NCBI GenBank assembly: GCA_014728085.1
Contig: WJMF01000222.1
Coordinates: 1 to 64,000, forward strand
From: Candidatus Zhuqueibacterota bacterium
GTDB lineage: Bacteria > Zhuqueibacterota > Zhuqueibacteria > Residuimicrobiales > Oceaniaggregativiventaceae
Reading direction: 5' to 3'
DNA: 64,000 nucleotides
In this document: positions 9,289 to 18,063 of the stretch, piece by piece
Layout of the letters: each line of letters starts with the position of its first letter
Numbering within the stretch: the stretch's first letter is position 1
Notes under the pieces: model-generated
The model's input: only the letters and a program-made list of their open reading frames with translations
The model's database searches: none
Told to the model about the DNA's origin: nothing
Translations under genes and position numbers: made by a program

Positions 9289-10896
9289 TTATATTGCAGA
9301 TTTTTGAATACTCGTATCCTTTAAAAATTTATCATCATTTGGTTTTTGATAATCGGTGGTAAAATGCAATCCCCTGCTTTCTTTACGAAGCAATGCACAG
9401 GAAATGATCAACTGTGCAATCGTTGCCAGATTTCTCAATTCAACCAGCTCTTCCGTCACTTTGGTACGTTTGTAAAAATTTTCTATTTCCTGCCCAATCA
9501 GTCGCATCCGGCTCAGGGCCCGCTCCAGCCGAAGATTAGATCTGACAATACCGACATAGTCAGACATGAGGGTTTGAATTTCCTTCTTGTCGTGTGAAAT
9601 AAGCACCCATTCTTCGCTGTTAAAGGTTCCTGTATCATCCCATGGCGGAATATTGGGAATTTGCACATTTGTTCGCAACAACTCAACCGCCTTTGTGGCT
9701 GCTTCCCGGGCAAAAACAACGGCTTCGAGCAAGGAGTTAGATGCCAGGCGGTTGGCCCCATGGACCCCGGTACAAGCAACTTCACCACACGCCAGCAACC
9801 CGGATATGGATGTCGCGCTATCAAGACCGGTTCTGACACCACCGCAGGAATAGTGCGCCGCTGGTACAACCGGTATAGGTTCTTTGGTAATATCAATTTT
9901 ATATTTTAAACAATTTTCATAAATGTTTGGAAATCTGCTTCGAACCGACTCGGGATCCTTAAAAGAGATATCAAGATAAACACACGAGTCACCGCGTTTC
10001 TTAAGCTCATTATCGATGGCCCGTGCGACAACATCCCTCGGAGCCAGTGAAGCCATGGGGTGATAACCCTGCATGAATTCTTCTCCGCTCCTGGTAAGCA
10101 ATCGGGCTCCGTATCCGCGGACGGCCTCACTGATAAGAAAAGAGTTGGCATCAGGATGATACAGCGTTGTCGGATGAAACTGCATAAATTCCATGTTGGC
10201 AATCCGGGCACCGGCTCGGTAACTCATCGCGATGCCATCTCCGGAGGCAATGTCCGGATTGGTGGTATGCAAATAGACCTGGCCGCAACCACCGGTTGAC
10301 AAAATTGTCGCCTTTGCCAAAAACCGAACAACCACTTCTGCTTTTGAGTCCAGAACATAAGCGCCCCAGCAGTGCAAAGACGCCTGATCTCTGGGCTGGG
10401 GTTCAAAGATGTGATGTTCGGTAATTAAATCTATAGCAATATGATTTTCATATACTTTAATACGGGATTCTGCCTTGACCGCGTTTAACAGCGCTTTTTC
10501 AAGGTCTCTGCCCGTATGATCCTTAACATGTACAATCCGATATGCCTTGTGACCCCCTTCCCTGGCGAGGTCATAAACGCCGGTCTTCTTTTTGGTAAAA
10601 TTTACCCCGATTTCTTCCAGATGGTGGATATGTTGCGGTCCTTCTCTGACAATCTTTTCAACCGCATCGCGATGACACAGCCCGGCACCGGCTTCAAGTG
10701 TATCTTTGATGTGTTGTTCAAAAGTATCCGTTTCGGACAAGACAGCAGCAATCCCACCCTGGGCATAATTGGTATTGGAATCAGCCTTTTCCTTCTTGGT
10801 TACAAGCGATACATTACCCTGTTTAGCCAAGTGAAGAGCGCAACTCAAGCCACCTATACCGCTTCCAATAACGAGAAAATCGCTTTCAATCTTCAT
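9289..10896 (-). CDS. nadB: L-aspartate oxidase
   Basis: About 535 residues. It oxidises L-aspartate to iminoaspartate with FAD, the first step of de novo NAD synthesis. The FAD motif VIGSGIGGLSCALHLAKQG is at the N terminus, followed by NYAQGGIAAVL, TTNPDIASGDGIAM, MEFMQFHPTTLYH, EAVRGYGARLL, and AHYSCGGVRTGLDSATSISG with GVHGANRLASNSLLEAVVF. The succinate-dehydrogenase-type C-terminal helical domain is present. I chose the ATG at 10896 because the family begins with a short lead into the FAD motif; an upstream TTG at 10941 would add 15 cysteine-rich, non-conserved residues. The partner genes nadA and nadC are not in the window. Confidence 0.95.
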   Translation of the reverse strand: MKIESDFLVIGSGIGGLSCALHLAKQGNVSLVTKKEKADSNTNYAQGGIAAVLSETDTFEQHIKDTLEAGAGLCHRDAVEKIVREGPQHIHHLEEIGVNFTKKKTGVYDLAREGGHKAYRIVHVKDHTGRDLEKALLNAVKAESRIKVYENHIAIDLITEHHIFEPQPRDQASLHCWGAYVLDSKAEVVVRFLAKATILSTGGCGQVYLHTTNPDIASGDGIAMSYRAGARIANMEFMQFHPTTLYHPDANSFLISEAVRGYGARLLTRSGEEFMQGYHPMASLAPRDVVARAIDNELKKRGDSCVYLDISFKDPESVRSRFPNIYENCLKYKIDITKEPIPVVPAAHYSCGGVRTGLDSATSISGLLACGEVACTGVHGANRLASNSLLEAVVFAREAATKAVELLRTNVQIPNIPPWDDTGTFNSEEWVLISHDKKEIQTLMSDYVGIVRSNLRLERALSRMRLIGQEIENFYKRTKVTEELVELRNLATIAQLIISCALLRKESRGLHFTTDYQKPNDDKFLKDTSIQKSAI

Positions 10897-10993
10897 ATCC
10901 AAACTTAGGCCAAAATTACAAAAAATGCAACAGGAATTCAACGGCGATGATTAAATTCAAACGAATCCCTCTATCCGTATGCAATATGCCGTT

Positions 10994-11347
10994 CTATTCT
11001 TGAACGAATTTCAACAATTCTTCAGAATTTATCGGGCGCGTGATAAAGCCATAAAAATGGCCCTCCCAATCACGGCCTCTTTTCTCCTGCTCGTCGCATA
11101 CACCTATGAGGCGCAAATTGGGTTGCATTTTACTAATTTGCCGCATCAAATCACTGGTGCATTTTGACTGCATCGAGTAGGCACTGTTGGTGCCGAAATC
11201 AAGAAAGGTTAAATCGTATTTTTCATTCTTTAAAAGCTTTAACAACTCCTCCACCTCAGTCGCTACCTGTACCGAATGTTTATCACATAGAAGCAAATAC
11301 ATCTGCATTCCGGAGGATAATTCACCGCTTAGAATCGCAATCTTCAT
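10994..11347 (-). CDS. Degenerate stand-alone receiver-like protein
   Basis: About 117 residues with a CheY-like alternation: strand 1 MKIAILSGEL, YDLTFLDFG with Asp50 at the phosphoacceptor place, LRLIGVCDE, and GFITRPINSEELLKFV. Several receiver key residues are replaced. The acidic pair after strand 1 reads GE, the switch Thr/Ser is Cys, and the conserved lysine is Arg in ITRPI. It may therefore be a non-canonical or phosphorylation-independent receiver. No output domain is attached. The start is uncertain: the frame opens with TTG at 11395, but the fold begins at the ATG used here; neither has a clear ribosome binding site. It sits between the SpoIID gene and nadB. Confidence 0.6.
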   Translation of the reverse strand: MKIAILSGELSSGMQMYLLLCDKHSVQVATEVEELLKLLKNEKYDLTFLDFGTNSAYSMQSKCTSDLMRQISKMQPNLRLIGVCDEQEKRGRDWEGHFYGFITRPINSEELLKFVQE

Positions 11348-11450
11348 CTTGGGGGTCACGCTCACTGTCCACTGTTTAGAATTTAAACCGTTCAAAAAGA
11401 CATAGTAACATTTACGGGGTTTTGCGGACAGCTGAAATCAGAGTATGACT

Positions 11451-12989
11451 CTATGAGTAAAGCTTTTTCAGGCTGCTTTCTTTATAATAATGCGACAAGA
11501 TCTCTTTATAGTTGTATCCCAGCTGAGCCATAACGGTAGCACCAACCTGACACAAACCGACACCGTGTCCCCAGCCCGCCCCGTGAAGATGAAACGTTTC
11601 AATTTTCCCTGTCTGGTTCAAATCTCTTGTAATATAAAAACAAGCGCTGTATAGATGGCTTTTGGAGAGCGCTCGCCGGATTGCGAGCTCCTTACCGATG
11701 CGTACATTCTTCTTGCTGCCAACAATATCCAAATAGACCAGTCTTCCGGAAGCGCCTCGTTCCCCGGGGATCAAATCGATTAATTCACCAATATCATCGC
11801 GTAGTTTTTCCCTTATGATATTTTCCAGCTCTTTTTTATCATAGCTCACTTTCCAGCGAAATAATTCAGTTGTATTATAGGGTAAAGAAGAAGTGATTTT
11901 GTACTTTTCCGTATTACAAAAAACATCGGGATGACTATCGATGTATTCTTTGACTTTTTCTCCATTATCCAGTGGATAATCCAGCTCTTCCTTCCCATCC
12001 GTTCCGGGCACGAGATAAGGAATTTCTCTATCATCCCATACATAATTAAATCCCTCCATTACACCGCCGCATATCTTTGCATATCTCGCATCACAGACCC
12101 TGTCATGATAAAGTAAATTCTCTCCACATGTTAAGCGCGCGGCTTCTACAGAGGCATCTGAAATATTTTCCACTCCATGATAGCACTGGCAATGATCGTC
12201 TGAACAGAGGTGGAATTTTTCCTCATAGTGGTGTTTACCCATGGTCGCCAATATGGTACTGCGGGCAGCTATGGTCTGGGCCTTGAGCAACTCGATGGGG
12301 TTTTCAAACGTCATTTCGGATGAATTGACGCTAACCAGATAGGTTTCAATATCAAGCTCATTGATGGCTGCCAGCTTTCCCTGATGATTGATGTCGATTT
12401 CAAGAACACCAGGTAACTTTTGCGTGCGTTTATGCTGCCAATGAAATTCAATCCCGACAGTGACATCTTTTAAAAAAAGAAAGGCCTCATCCTGTTGCGG
12501 TTCAATCCGCAATGCTTCAGTAATCTTGTTGCCTTCCAGAGCTATCTCCCCCTGTGCCTCCTCGACTATTTCCTTGACAACCAGAGTCTGACCAATGTGT
12601 TGATAATCCTGAGCAAATTTTTCTGCTTCATTTTTACTCGCATAGCCTTTACTGACAACCCAATATTCGCGATTATCAATAGTCGTATCTCCCAGCTCTA
12701 AAACGATACCCGGATGCCATAAAACGGAGTCGATATTTTTAGATTGTAACTCTCTTTGTAATTTTTCTGCCTCGTCTTTTTCCGCCACGATAGCCATTCG
12801 TACACAATAATCGATTTGGGCCGGCGCGGAATTCGCGACTGTTGCTTTATATTCACGATCCTTTTCGCCGACGAAGAGAGTCTCACCATCTAACGTTTTT
12901 GCCTTAAAGTCGGATGTACATTTGAAGGTAATCTGTTCAGCCTCCTGAATCATCCCTATTCGAACAGCAGGCAAATCACCAGTCTTCAT
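11451..12989 (-). CDS. SpoIID/LytB-domain protein with SPOR-like repeats
   Basis: A 512-residue protein. The N-terminal 190 residues look like SPOR-type repeats (two similar segments, one containing EYWVVSKGYASKNEAEKFA). The SpoIID lytic-transglycosylase domain follows (LPGVLEIDI; INELDIETYLVSV; SSEMTFENPIELLKAQTIAA with the glutamate matching the SpoIID catalytic one; the His/Cys cluster HLCSDDHCQCYHG; HLHGAGWGHGVGLCQVGA at the end). SpoIID enzymes cleave denuded peptidoglycan. No signal peptide is visible, which is odd for a wall enzyme. The start at 12989 is set by GGAGGA 7 bases upstream and overlaps the end of the CPBP gene by 14 bases. Confidence 0.85.
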   Translation of the reverse strand: MKTGDLPAVRIGMIQEAEQITFKCTSDFKAKTLDGETLFVGEKDREYKATVANSAPAQIDYCVRMAIVAEKDEAEKLQRELQSKNIDSVLWHPGIVLELGDTTIDNREYWVVSKGYASKNEAEKFAQDYQHIGQTLVVKEIVEEAQGEIALEGNKITEALRIEPQQDEAFLFLKDVTVGIEFHWQHKRTQKLPGVLEIDINHQGKLAAINELDIETYLVSVNSSEMTFENPIELLKAQTIAARSTILATMGKHHYEEKFHLCSDDHCQCYHGVENISDASVEAARLTCGENLLYHDRVCDARYAKICGGVMEGFNYVWDDREIPYLVPGTDGKEELDYPLDNGEKVKEYIDSHPDVFCNTEKYKITSSLPYNTTELFRWKVSYDKKELENIIREKLRDDIGELIDLIPGERGASGRLVYLDIVGSKKNVRIGKELAIRRALSKSHLYSACFYITRDLNQTGKIETFHLHGAGWGHGVGLCQVGATVMAQLGYNYKEILSHYYKESSLKKLYS

Positions 12990-13785
12990 TTCTAAATCCT
13001 CCATTATGATAGAATCTTTCACTTTCTCGATTAAATCCCCACAGTGAAAACAGTAGGACAAAAATGGCCAGCAGAACCCAATAATATTTTACATGTATTC
13101 TCCCGGCATAAATACTCAAATCGGCACTGTCAAGATTGAGAACCACGATAGAGACCAAATTATTGAGCGCATGCAATAAAACTGCCGGATAAATACTTTT
13201 GCTTTTCCAACTCAAATAGCCAAGAACGAGGCCGAGAAACGTAATCTGCAATGCGGTCCAGGGATTAAAATGTACAAGCGCAAAAAAAACGGCAGATAAA
13301 ACAACTGCTAAAAAAGGATCGCGCTCGTATTCAAGCGAACGCTGCAATAAACCGCGGAATATCATCTCTTCAGCAACTCCTGCCAACAAGACTGCCGCCA
13401 AGATAATAATAATGCCATCCCCAATGGTTTGAATTTCTACCACAGCCTTCATGGCATCCTGCCACCATGACGGTATTGGGAAAAACGATCTGAGAGTTCG
13501 ATCCATCTCGTCGGTTATTACGATTGTGGATACAGCGATGAAAAAAGATAAAATCCCCATCCGCAAACTGATCGCGTTCAAGCGAAACACTCTCTTTACA
13601 GAAAAATGCTTATAGCGCACATAGACGTATGCCGGAATGACAATAAAAACCTCAGCCAATAAAACAAACTTTTGATCCAAAAAACGCATCAACATGACGC
13701 CGATCAGCATGACCATAAAAAAAGTGACCAAAAAAATGATGGCAATGTGCCGGGTGGGAATGATATCTCTGCGAAAATTATTCAT
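12976..13785 (-). CDS. CPBP-family intramembrane metalloprotease
   Basis: A 269-residue polytopic membrane protein with about eight hydrophobic segments. The CPBP (CAAX protease and bacteriocin-processing) signature is complete: EEMIFRGLLQRSLE with the two glutamates and arginine, then FALVHFN, then the last motif AVLLHALNN. Members act as membrane-embedded proteases or maturation factors; the substrate is unknown. It overlaps the upstream RNA methyltransferase gene by 8 bases and the downstream SpoIID gene by 14 bases, so the three are very probably one transcript. Confidence 0.88.
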   Translation of the reverse strand: MNNFRRDIIPTRHIAIIFLVTFFMVMLIGVMLMRFLDQKFVLLAEVFIVIPAYVYVRYKHFSVKRVFRLNAISLRMGILSFFIAVSTIVITDEMDRTLRSFFPIPSWWQDAMKAVVEIQTIGDGIIIILAAVLLAGVAEEMIFRGLLQRSLEYERDPFLAVVLSAVFFALVHFNPWTALQITFLGLVLGYLSWKSKSIYPAVLLHALNNLVSIVVLNLDSADLSIYAGRIHVKYYWVLLAIFVLLFSLWGFNRESERFYHNGGFRNEDW

Positions 13786-14563
13786 ATCGATTCATCTCAT
13801 ATAAAATAATTCCACATGCTATTGCAGCATTTAAAGAATCTCCCGAGCCCCTGGATAATATAGTGATTTTTTCATCACAAAGTCTTAATAAATTTGGATC
13901 TATTCCCTGGCTCTCATTCCCGATCAGAACTGCGGCTTTTTCAGGTTTTTTAACAGTGGCGATGCTCCTGCCATTCTCTCGTACTGAGGCAAATATTTTA
14001 TATTTTTTATGTCTCAACTCCTCAATAACCAATCTGAGATCGTTATCCTCGAAAAATGGCATATAAAAAATAGCACCCATGGTGGCCCGCACTACCTTGG
14101 AATTAAAACATTCTACAGAATTTTTACCGAGAAAAATCGCATCAATACCAAACCATCTGGCGGTACGAATGATCGTACCGACATTACCCGGGTCTTGCAA
14201 ATCATCCAAAAGCAATATATTGGATCGTGCCTTTTTCAATACCTCATCGGAATCATAATGCGGTTTTTTTACGATCATGGCGATACCCTGCGGAGAGGTG
14301 GTATCGGATATTTTTTTCAAGTCGTTATCCGGAATCGTAAAGGTGGGTATATTCCTTTGCTCGATGGATTCAAAAAACGAATTTGAACGCAAATCGGTCA
14401 GATAAGATTTGCTGATGATGCATTTTTCAATCTGATTTTTGGCTTCCAGAGCTTCCTGACATAGATAGAGCCCCTCAATCAAAAAAAAAGGATTACTCAC
14501 TCTCCCCTTTTTCGTTTGCAAGGAGCGAATCTGTTTTATCTGATTTTTGCCGAGTTCACGCAA
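13778..14563 (-). CDS. SpoU/TrmH-family RNA 2'-O-methyltransferase
   Basis: A 261-residue SPOUT methyltransferase. It has an N-terminal substrate-binding domain (FFLIEGLYLCQEAL) and a SpoU domain with its three motifs: LLDDLQDPGNVGTIIRTARW (motif 1), LIGNESQGI (motif 2), and ILSRGSGDSLNAAIACGIIL (motif 3), which build the trefoil-knot SAM site. It probably modifies a ribose of rRNA or tRNA; RlmB-like or TsnR-like targets cannot be separated from sequence. It begins 17 bases after hisS and overlaps the CPBP gene, so it is probably expressed from the hisS transcript. Confidence 0.9.
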   Translation of the reverse strand: MRELGKNQIKQIRSLQTKKGRVSNPFFLIEGLYLCQEALEAKNQIEKCIISKSYLTDLRSNSFFESIEQRNIPTFTIPDNDLKKISDTTSPQGIAMIVKKPHYDSDEVLKKARSNILLLDDLQDPGNVGTIIRTARWFGIDAIFLGKNSVECFNSKVVRATMGAIFYMPFFEDNDLRLVIEELRHKKYKIFASVRENGRSIATVKKPEKAAVLIGNESQGIDPNLLRLCDEKITILSRGSGDSLNAAIACGIILYEMNRYE

Positions 14564-14580
14564 AAAATATCCCGTTTTAC

Positions 14581-15828
14581 CTAAAAAAACGTTACCAGCT
14601 CATTACCAGCAACGGATTTTTGCTCTCCGGTACGCAGGTTTTTAACCGTTAAAATGTTATTTTTGACCTCATCCTCACCGATAAGAACAGCAAAATCGGC
14701 ATCCTGGCGATTGGCGTCACGCAGCTGGGATTTGAAGCTACGATCACCAAATCCCAAAATGGCAGCAATTTTTTCCTCCCGAAGATCAAAGACAATATTC
14801 AATGCCAGATGTCGAGCTTCCAGCCCGTTATGCACAATATATACTTTAGGAGCAGGCAAAGGCTCCGGTGTAATGTTCTGTTCCTTCATGCTCAAGATAA
14901 TGCGTTCAATACCGGAACCGAATCCTATTCCCGGCGTTGGCGGTCCTCCCAATTGTTCAACCAATCCATCATATCTCCCGCCGCCGCACATTGCGGATTG
15001 AGATCCGATACCCCTGGCCCAGACCTCAAAAACCGTTTTTGTATAGTAATCCAATCCACGCACCAGCTTGTGATTGATTTTATAAGGACGTTGCAGGATG
15101 TCCAGGTAGGTTTTTAAAGCGGTGAAATGCTTTTGACATTCTTCACACAAATGTTCGCCGATAATGGGCGCGTTTTCAATAAATGGTTGACAGGTTTCTA
15201 CTTTACAATCCAGCAGCCGTAAAGGATTTTGATCAAGCCGTCGCTGACAATCCTTGCAGATCTCATCAAAATGATCCCGATAATAATCAGTGAGTTTGGA
15301 TATATAGGCGGGACGGCATTGGGGACAGCCCGTACTGTTTAACTGAAACTCTATACCGGAAAACCCCAACTCTTTATATAGCTGCCAGGCAATCGACATA
15401 ACTTCAACGTCGACGAGGGGATCGAGTTCACCAAGTGCTTCGACATTAAATTGGGTGTGTTGACGAAAACGCCCGGCTTGAGGACGTTCATATCGAAAAA
15501 TAGGACCGACTGAAAACAACTTTACCGGTTTAGGACGCGTATGAAATCCATTTTCAATATAAAGCCGCATGATACCGGCGGTAAATTCCGGTCTGAGGGT
15601 TAGGGAATTGCCTCCTTTATCTTGAAAGGTATACATCTCCTTTTCAACAATATCCGTGGTTTCCCCAACACCGCGCAAAAAAAGACCGGTTTCTTCAAAT
15701 ATAGGGGGATCAACGCGCATATAGTTATAGAGCGTGGTAATGTCATAGAGTTTTTTTTCGATAAAACGCCAATATGGCTGCTCTTCCGGCAAAATATCTC
15801 TGGTCCCGGTAATAGATTTAAATTTCAT
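14581..15828 (-). CDS. hisS: Histidyl-tRNA synthetase
   Basis: A 415-residue class II synthetase that charges tRNA-His. Motif 1 and histidine-binding elements (TGTRDILPEE; LRPEFTAGIMRLY), motif 2 (IFRYERPQAGRFRQHTQFN), the histidine loops (RGLDYYTKTVFEVW; MCGGGRYDGLVEQLGG) and motif 3 (GFGSGIERIIL) are present, followed by the C-terminal anticodon-binding domain. An internal Cys-rich insertion (CPQCRPAY, CKDCQRR, CEECQKH) resembles the zinc-ribbon-like insertion of many bacterial HisRS. The start has only a weak ribosome binding site (GGAAAA). An intrinsic terminator lies only 23 bases upstream, between ptsN and hisS. Confidence 0.96.
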   Translation of the reverse strand: MKFKSITGTRDILPEEQPYWRFIEKKLYDITTLYNYMRVDPPIFEETGLFLRGVGETTDIVEKEMYTFQDKGGNSLTLRPEFTAGIMRLYIENGFHTRPKPVKLFSVGPIFRYERPQAGRFRQHTQFNVEALGELDPLVDVEVMSIAWQLYKELGFSGIEFQLNSTGCPQCRPAYISKLTDYYRDHFDEICKDCQRRLDQNPLRLLDCKVETCQPFIENAPIIGEHLCEECQKHFTALKTYLDILQRPYKINHKLVRGLDYYTKTVFEVWARGIGSQSAMCGGGRYDGLVEQLGGPPTPGIGFGSGIERIILSMKEQNITPEPLPAPKVYIVHNGLEARHLALNIVFDLREEKIAAILGFGDRSFKSQLRDANRQDADFAVLIGEDEVKNNILTVKNLRTGEQKSVAGNELVTFF

Positions 15829-15851
15829 TTGTTTTCCATGTTTTTATACAT

Positions 15852-15874
15852 AAAAAAGGTCTCATCCCGAGACC
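15852..15874 (-). terminator. Intrinsic terminator between ptsN and hisS
   Basis: On the minus strand GGTCTC and GAGACC pair around a five-base loop, followed by six T. It lies 34 bases after the ptsN stop and ends only 23 bases before the hisS ATG, so it may end ptsN messages, attenuate hisS, or both. Confidence 0.75.
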
Positions 15875-15907
15875 CCATGAATATACAATTTATGTAAACG
15901 GTATCGC

Positions 15908-16378
15908 TCAGATGGCAAAGTATTTTTTTTCTTCCGCTTCTATTGCCTCAATAACCTGAACACTTGTCTGAGAAACCGCTAATTTTTGACGAAAATCTTC
16001 CCGATGCATTAATCGCGAAATACGACTGAGTGCTTTGAGATGGGGACCGGTTTGATCAGTCGGTCCAACCAACAAGAAAATCATCCGCACGGGTTTTCCA
16101 TCGATAGATTCAAAATCAACCGGCTCACGGGTAATCCCAAAAGCAGCGACCAACTCATCAACCGAATCGGATTTCGCGTGAGGGATGGCCACGCCATCTC
16201 CCATACCGGTGCTCATAACCGCCTCGCGATCCAAAACCGCTTTTAAAACAGACTCTTTATCACTGATGCGATTGGATTCATAAAGTATATCGACGAGTTC
16301 TTCAATAATCTTGCTTTTTTCCCGGTTTTCCAGCGGTATACGAATGATATCCTTGGATAATAAATCTTTGAGTTTCAT
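15908..16378 (-). CDS. ptsN: PTS EIIA-like nitrogen regulatory protein (PtsN)
   Basis: A 156-residue EIIA domain of the fructose/nitrogen type. The phosphorylatable histidine is in GDGVAIPHAKSD near residue 65. Other family marks are VLDREAVMSTGMG, FLLVGP and SRLMHREDFRQKL. Such stand-alone proteins relay PTS phosphorylation to regulation of potassium, nitrogen or carbon functions; no PTS partner is in the window. The start at 16378 is supported by AGGAGA 7 bases upstream; the longer reading (MKFIIILIYY...) would begin inside the promoter region and is rejected. Confidence 0.9.
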   Translation of the reverse strand: MKLKDLLSKDIIRIPLENREKSKIIEELVDILYESNRISDKESVLKAVLDREAVMSTGMGDGVAIPHAKSDSVDELVAAFGITREPVDFESIDGKPVRMIFLLVGPTDQTGPHLKALSRISRLMHREDFRQKLAVSQTSVQVIEAIEAEEKKYFAI

Positions 16379-16402
16379 AACTTTCTCCTGCCCTACATTC
16401 CT

Positions 16403-16432
16403 ATAATATATCAATATTATTATAAATTTCAA
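16403..16432 (-). promoter_or_regulatory. Promoter for ptsN
   Basis: Minus-strand TTGAAA (16427-16432), an 18-base spacer and TATTAT (16403-16408), about 25 bases before the ptsN ATG. Confidence 0.55.
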
Positions 16433-16473
16433 CTATTTTTAGACAGGAATCCCGGCCGATCTTTGAATTATTG

Positions 16474-16547
16474 CCGATAAGATATTTTAAACTTGTATTT
16501 TAAACATGAAACTTTAAATTAAAAATAGATCGATAACGTCTTATCGG
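16474..16547 (+). repeat. Inverted and direct repeats upstream of the nitroreductase gene
   Basis: CCGATAAGA (16474-16482) and its exact complement TCTTATCGG (16539-16547) flank an AT-rich stretch. That stretch holds two ATTTTAAAC copies 13 bases apart (16484-16492 and 16497-16505) and a possible promoter (TTGTAT 16493-16498, 16-base spacer, TAAATT 16515-16520). It could be an operator, or chance in AT-rich DNA. Confidence 0.4.
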
Positions 16548-16642
16548 ATTTTACATCTCTGTGGAATATAGGAGTAAACCGAAAAAGATGCAAGTTTTCC
16601 CGATTTATAAATTTGGCTTTATCTTATGCGGAGACTCGACTT

Positions 16643-17224
16643 ATGAATAGCATAACAGATCTTATCTATAACCGCCGAACGGTTCGGCGATTCCAGCCCA
16701 GACGCATAGCTTTTAGCAGTTTAAAATCAATTGTCGATAGCGGCAGACTCGCTCCGTCAGGCGCCAATTTACAACCTCTGGAATTCATCGTCGTCGATGA
16801 CGATGAGATAATCGGCAACCTCTTTCCACACACCCAGTGGGCCGGTTATTTACCGGAGAAGGATGGCAGACCCCCGCAAGGACAAGAACCCACAGCATAT
16901 ATTGTGGTTTTGCTGAATCGAAATATCCGCGCCCAGGGCGGAGAACGGGATGTCGGTGCCGCTATTGAAAATATGATACTGATCGCACTAGATGAGGATA
17001 TTGGCTCCTGTTGGCTGGGTAGCATCAATCGTGAAGCCATAGAGAAGCTGTTGAATATCCCCCCTTCTTATGATATTGACAGTGTGTTGGCGTTGGGCTA
17101 TGCGGCTGAACATCCTATTATGGAACCGAGTTCAGATTCGATCAAATACTATAAAGACGAATCAGGAGTATTACACGTCCCCAAAAGACCCCTGGATAAC
17201 GTTTTACATCATAATACATTTTAA
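16643..17224 (+). CDS. Nitroreductase-family flavoprotein
   Basis: A 193-residue FMN-dependent NAD(P)H oxidoreductase of the nitroreductase fold. It shows the N-terminal RRTVRRFQ phosphate-binding motif, APSGANLQPLEFIVVDD, and GAAIENMILIALDEDIGSCWLGS, then a GYAAEHP segment. The physiological substrate is unknown. The ATG at 16643 has GGAGA 8 bases upstream; a TTG at 16613 would add ten residues without support. The gene is read away from ptsN behind a 265-base intergenic region with repeats. The Nif3-like gene follows after 29 bases. Confidence 0.88.
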   Translation: MNSITDLIYNRRTVRRFQPRRIAFSSLKSIVDSGRLAPSGANLQPLEFIVVDDDEIIGNLFPHTQWAGYLPEKDGRPPQGQEPTAYIVVLLNRNIRAQGGERDVGAAIENMILIALDEDIGSCWLGSINREAIEKLLNIPPSYDIDSVLALGYAAEHPIMEPSSDSIKYYKDESGVLHVPKRPLDNVLHHNTF

Positions 17225-17253
17225 AGAAAAGAGATAAACAGGCCGGCCCCTAC

Positions 17254-17991
17254 ATGGTACATCGCAATAGAATTATTGAATATCTCGATGAAAGATTAGC
17301 TGTTGATCAGTTCCAGGATTATGGTCCCAACGGCTTGCAGGTTGAGGGCAAAGAAAAAATCAATACTGCGGTTACAGCCGTGTCCGCAAGTCTGGAGCTC
17401 TTTGAAAAGGCAGCAGACCTCAATGCAGATCTCATCATTGTGCATCATGGAATTCTCTGGGATCGCGATGAGAGAGTAATCAAAAACAATTTCAAAAGAC
17501 GTCTGAAGACGCTTTTCGAGCACGAGATATCACTTCTGGCATATCATTTACCACTGGATAAACATCCCGATATTGGAAATAATGCGATAGCAGCGAAACA
17601 GCTAGGTATAACCAACCTTGAAGAGTTGGGAACCGTTGGACTTGCCGGCCATATTGATCTCTCCATTGAAGAATTGACCAAAAAAATCAAGCAGGTCTTC
17701 CAGGTAAATCCTTTGATCTTTTCATATGGCCCGGACCAAATTAAAAAAATAGGATTTTGCTCTGGTGGGGCCGCAAAAGATCTGACTCTCGCCATTAAAG
17801 CCGGACTGGATGCTTTTATCACCGGTGAAGCATCAGAGCCGGCGATGCATTTGGCCAAAGAGGAGAATATACATTTCATTGCTGCCGGTCATTACGCAAC
17901 CGAGCGCTTTGGTATACAGGCGCTGGGGAAAGAACTGGAAAGAAAATTTAATATTACAGTGCACTTTATAGATATTCCCAATCCCGTTTAA
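17254..17991 (+). CDS. Nif3-like dinuclear metal-centre protein
   Basis: A 245-residue member of the Nif3/YbgI (GTP cyclohydrolase I type 2-like) family, with metal ligands in IVHHGILWD, YHLPLDKHPDIGNN and GHYATERFG, plus the start motif NGLQVEG and FITGEASEPAMHLA. The family forms toroidal hexamers with two metals per subunit; enzymatic roles are debated. It sits between the nitroreductase gene and trxB in the same direction, which suggests a redox-linked transcript but does not prove one. Confidence 0.9.
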   Translation: MVHRNRIIEYLDERLAVDQFQDYGPNGLQVEGKEKINTAVTAVSASLELFEKAADLNADLIIVHHGILWDRDERVIKNNFKRRLKTLFEHEISLLAYHLPLDKHPDIGNNAIAAKQLGITNLEELGTVGLAGHIDLSIEELTKKIKQVFQVNPLIFSYGPDQIKKIGFCSGGAAKDLTLAIKAGLDAFITGEASEPAMHLAKEENIHFIAAGHYATERFGIQALGKELERKFNITVHFIDIPNPV

Positions 17992-18063
17992 AAAAGGGGA
18001 AACGTTTTATATTCTCTCACATCTAAACAACAAGTTGATATCATTATAAATCTGGAGGATAAA

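Noticed and set aside
10894-10941. Extended nadB start (TTG at 10941)
   Set aside because: It adds 15 non-conserved, cysteine-rich residues ahead of the FAD motif and has no ribosome binding site.
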